A stretch of DNA of 6,389 bases from Bacillota bacterium (lineage in GTDB: Bacteria; Bacillota; Clostridia; Lachnospirales; Lachnospiraceae), in NCBI GenBank assembly GCA_023460575.1, contig JAEWPQ010000225.1, positions 1 to 6,389 on the forward strand. The letters are read 5' to 3'. Shown here piece by piece: positions 5,065 to 6,389 of this stretch. Both the position numbers and the translations under genes were made by a program. The notes beneath the pieces are model-generated. The model was not told the origin of the DNA, searched no databases, and worked only from the letters and a program-made list of their open reading frames with translations. Every line of letters starts with the position of its first letter. The stretch's first letter is position 1.

Positions 5065-6339
5065 CTAACGATAGATGATATCGTCTCTTCCCGGTCCGTT
5101 AGAAACCATGGTAATCGGAGTCTCAAGCTCTTTCTCAATAAATTCAATATAGTTTCTGCAGTTCTCAGGCAGATCCTCATATTTTTTAATTCCTCTGATC
5201 TCACATTTCCAGCCTGGAAGTGTGGTATATACCGGTTTTGCCTTATTAAGCTCCACTGTATTTGGGAAATCTTTTGTGACTTTTCCGTCAATTTCATAAC
5301 CGATGCAGACAGGAAGCTCATCCAGATAACCAAGTACATCTAAAACAGTAAGCGCTGCCTCGGTAGCCCCCTGGATTCTGCAGCCATATCTGGAAGCCAC
5401 TGCATCAAACCAGCCCATACGTCTTGGTCTTCCTGTGGTTGCGCCATACTCACCGCCGTCACCGCCGCGGCGTCTTAACTCGTCTGCCTCATCTCCGAAG
5501 ATCTCGCTGACGAATGCACCTGCACCAACTGCGCTTGAATATGCCTTTACTACTGTGGTGATGTTCTTGATTTCATATGGAGGAATGCCTGCGCCGATGG
5601 CTCCATATGCCGCCAATGTGGAGGAGGAGGTAACCATAGGATAAATTCCATGATCTGTATCCTTTAAGGATCCCAGCTGGCCTTCCAGTAAAATATTCTT
5701 ACCTTCCTTAATAGCATCGTGAAGATATTTGGAAACATCGCAGACAAACGGTTTCACCATCTCACGATATTCAAGCAGAGTCTTAAATAATTCTTCCGGA
5801 TCAATGGCCGGCTTATGATATAAATGCTCCATTAAAACATTCTTTGTTTCACAAACGCGCGCAACCTTTTCCTTCAATGAATCTTCATCAAACAGCTCGC
5901 TTACCTGGAAACCGATTTTTGCGTATTTATCTGAATAAAATGGTGCAATCCCTGATTTAGTGGAACCAAAGGACCGTTTTCCCAGACGCTCTTCTTCATA
6001 CTGGTCAAACAGAATATGATACGGCATCAGAATTTGTGCGCGGTCAGAAACCAGGATGTTTGGCTTCGGAACTCCCTTGCTCACAAGATCTTCCACTTCC
6101 TTAATTAAATAAGGTATGTTTAATGCCACGCCATTGCCGATAATGCTGGTTGTATGGTTGTAGAATACACCTGATGGAAGAAGGTGAAGGGCAAACTTGC
6201 CGTAATTATTGATAATTGTATGTCCGGCATTACTTCCGCCCTGATACCGGATAATGATATCAGACTCCTTTGCCAGCATATCTGTGATTTTACCTTTTCC
6301 TTCATCGCCCCAGTTGGCGCCTACGATTGCTCTTACCAT
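5065..6339 (-). CDS. purA: Adenylosuccinate synthetase
   Basis: PurA is the cytoplasmic GTP-dependent enzyme that joins aspartate to IMP, the first committed step to AMP. The 424 aa are full length. Conserved parts include WGDEGKGK with catalytic D12 and K15, QGGSNAGHT with H40, the dimer-contact region near SFGSTKSGIAP (123-133), YPMVTSS (233-239), GATTGRPRR (299-307) and the guanine-site SNGPGRDD (413-420). The usual E-G-A-Q-G loop that touches IMP reads EGQLG (219-223), so the conserved glutamine is displaced. GIGPAY-type sequence reads GIAPFY, and an extra GGDG precedes EYGATTGR. I recall the same changes in Lachnospiraceae PurA, so this seems a lineage subtype and not decay. ATG follows AGGAGG (6349-6354) by nine bases. 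The visible 50-base leader holds no riboswitch; a TATCAT at the window's right edge could be the -10 box. Confidence 0.97.
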   Translation of the reverse strand: MVRAIVGANWGDEGKGKITDMLAKESDIIIRYQGGSNAGHTIINNYGKFALHLLPSGVFYNHTTSIIGNGVALNIPYLIKEVEDLVSKGVPKPNILVSDRAQILMPYHILFDQYEEERLGKRSFGSTKSGIAPFYSDKYAKIGFQVSELFDEDSLKEKVARVCETKNVLMEHLYHKPAIDPEELFKTLLEYREMVKPFVCDVSKYLHDAIKEGKNILLEGQLGSLKDTDHGIYPMVTSSSTLAAYGAIGAGIPPYEIKNITTVVKAYSSAVGAGAFVSEIFGDEADELRRRGGDGGEYGATTGRPRRMGWFDAVASRYGCRIQGATEAALTVLDVLGYLDELPVCIGYEIDGKVTKDFPNTVELNKAKPVYTTLPGWKCEIRGIKKYEDLPENCRNYIEFIEKELETPITMVSNGPGRDDIIYR

Positions 6340-6389
6340 TCGATTAATCCTCCTATGAGTGAAAAAATACCTTTTACTTCCCTATGATA

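Noticed and set aside
5059..5079. 6-bp stem ATCATC/GATGAT around the purA stop as its terminator.
   Set aside because: The stem is short with a 9-base loop and no following U-tract; the hairpin at 4971-5010 is far better.

Overview
The window looks like a chromosomal housekeeping segment from a low-to-mid GC, anaerobic Firmicute, most likely a Lachnospiraceae/Clostridium cluster XIVa species. The evidence is a clostridial Rex repressor next to a YdiF-type ABC-F gene, a PurA of the 'SFGSTKSGIAPFYSDK' subtype that I associate with Lachnospiraceae, strong AGGAGG ribosome sites, consensus sigma-A promoters and compact hairpin terminators. The species cannot be fixed from sequence alone. There is no CRISPR array, transposase, tRNA or rRNA, and no gene-free stretch longer than about 300 bases.

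Left part (1-2641): rex on the minus strand is cut by the window edge and lacks its C-terminus. It is divergent from a complete ABC-F ATPase gene on the plus strand. Two near-consensus promoters sit back to back in the 154-base gap. The ABC-F gene ends in a very strong hairpin that also terminates the converging minus-strand unit.

Middle part (2637-3378, minus strand): a two-gene unit reads from an AT-rich promoter containing a palindrome and a direct repeat. It encodes a DUF1304 four-helix membrane protein, followed 20 bases later by a 91-codon ORF. That ORF matches only the C-terminal third of NfsA/NfrA-type flavin oxidoreductases, so it is probably a gene remnant.

Right-middle part (3425-4967): a secreted protein with cell-wall-binding repeats (minus strand, TTG start) carries a C-terminal domain that resembles anthrax-lethal-factor-like (ATLF) zinc peptidases. 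All three expected zinc ligands appear to be replaced. This candidate wall-anchored pseudoprotease is the most interesting item in the window. Divergent from it is a solitary 75-aa, two-helix membrane protein with its own promoter and terminator.

Right end (4971-6339, minus strand): purA, complete, encodes adenylosuccinate synthetase and shares a bidirectional terminator with the 75-aa gene. The genes form five independent transcription units, not one pathway. I see no multi-gene novel system here; the novelty is at the level of single proteins and sites.
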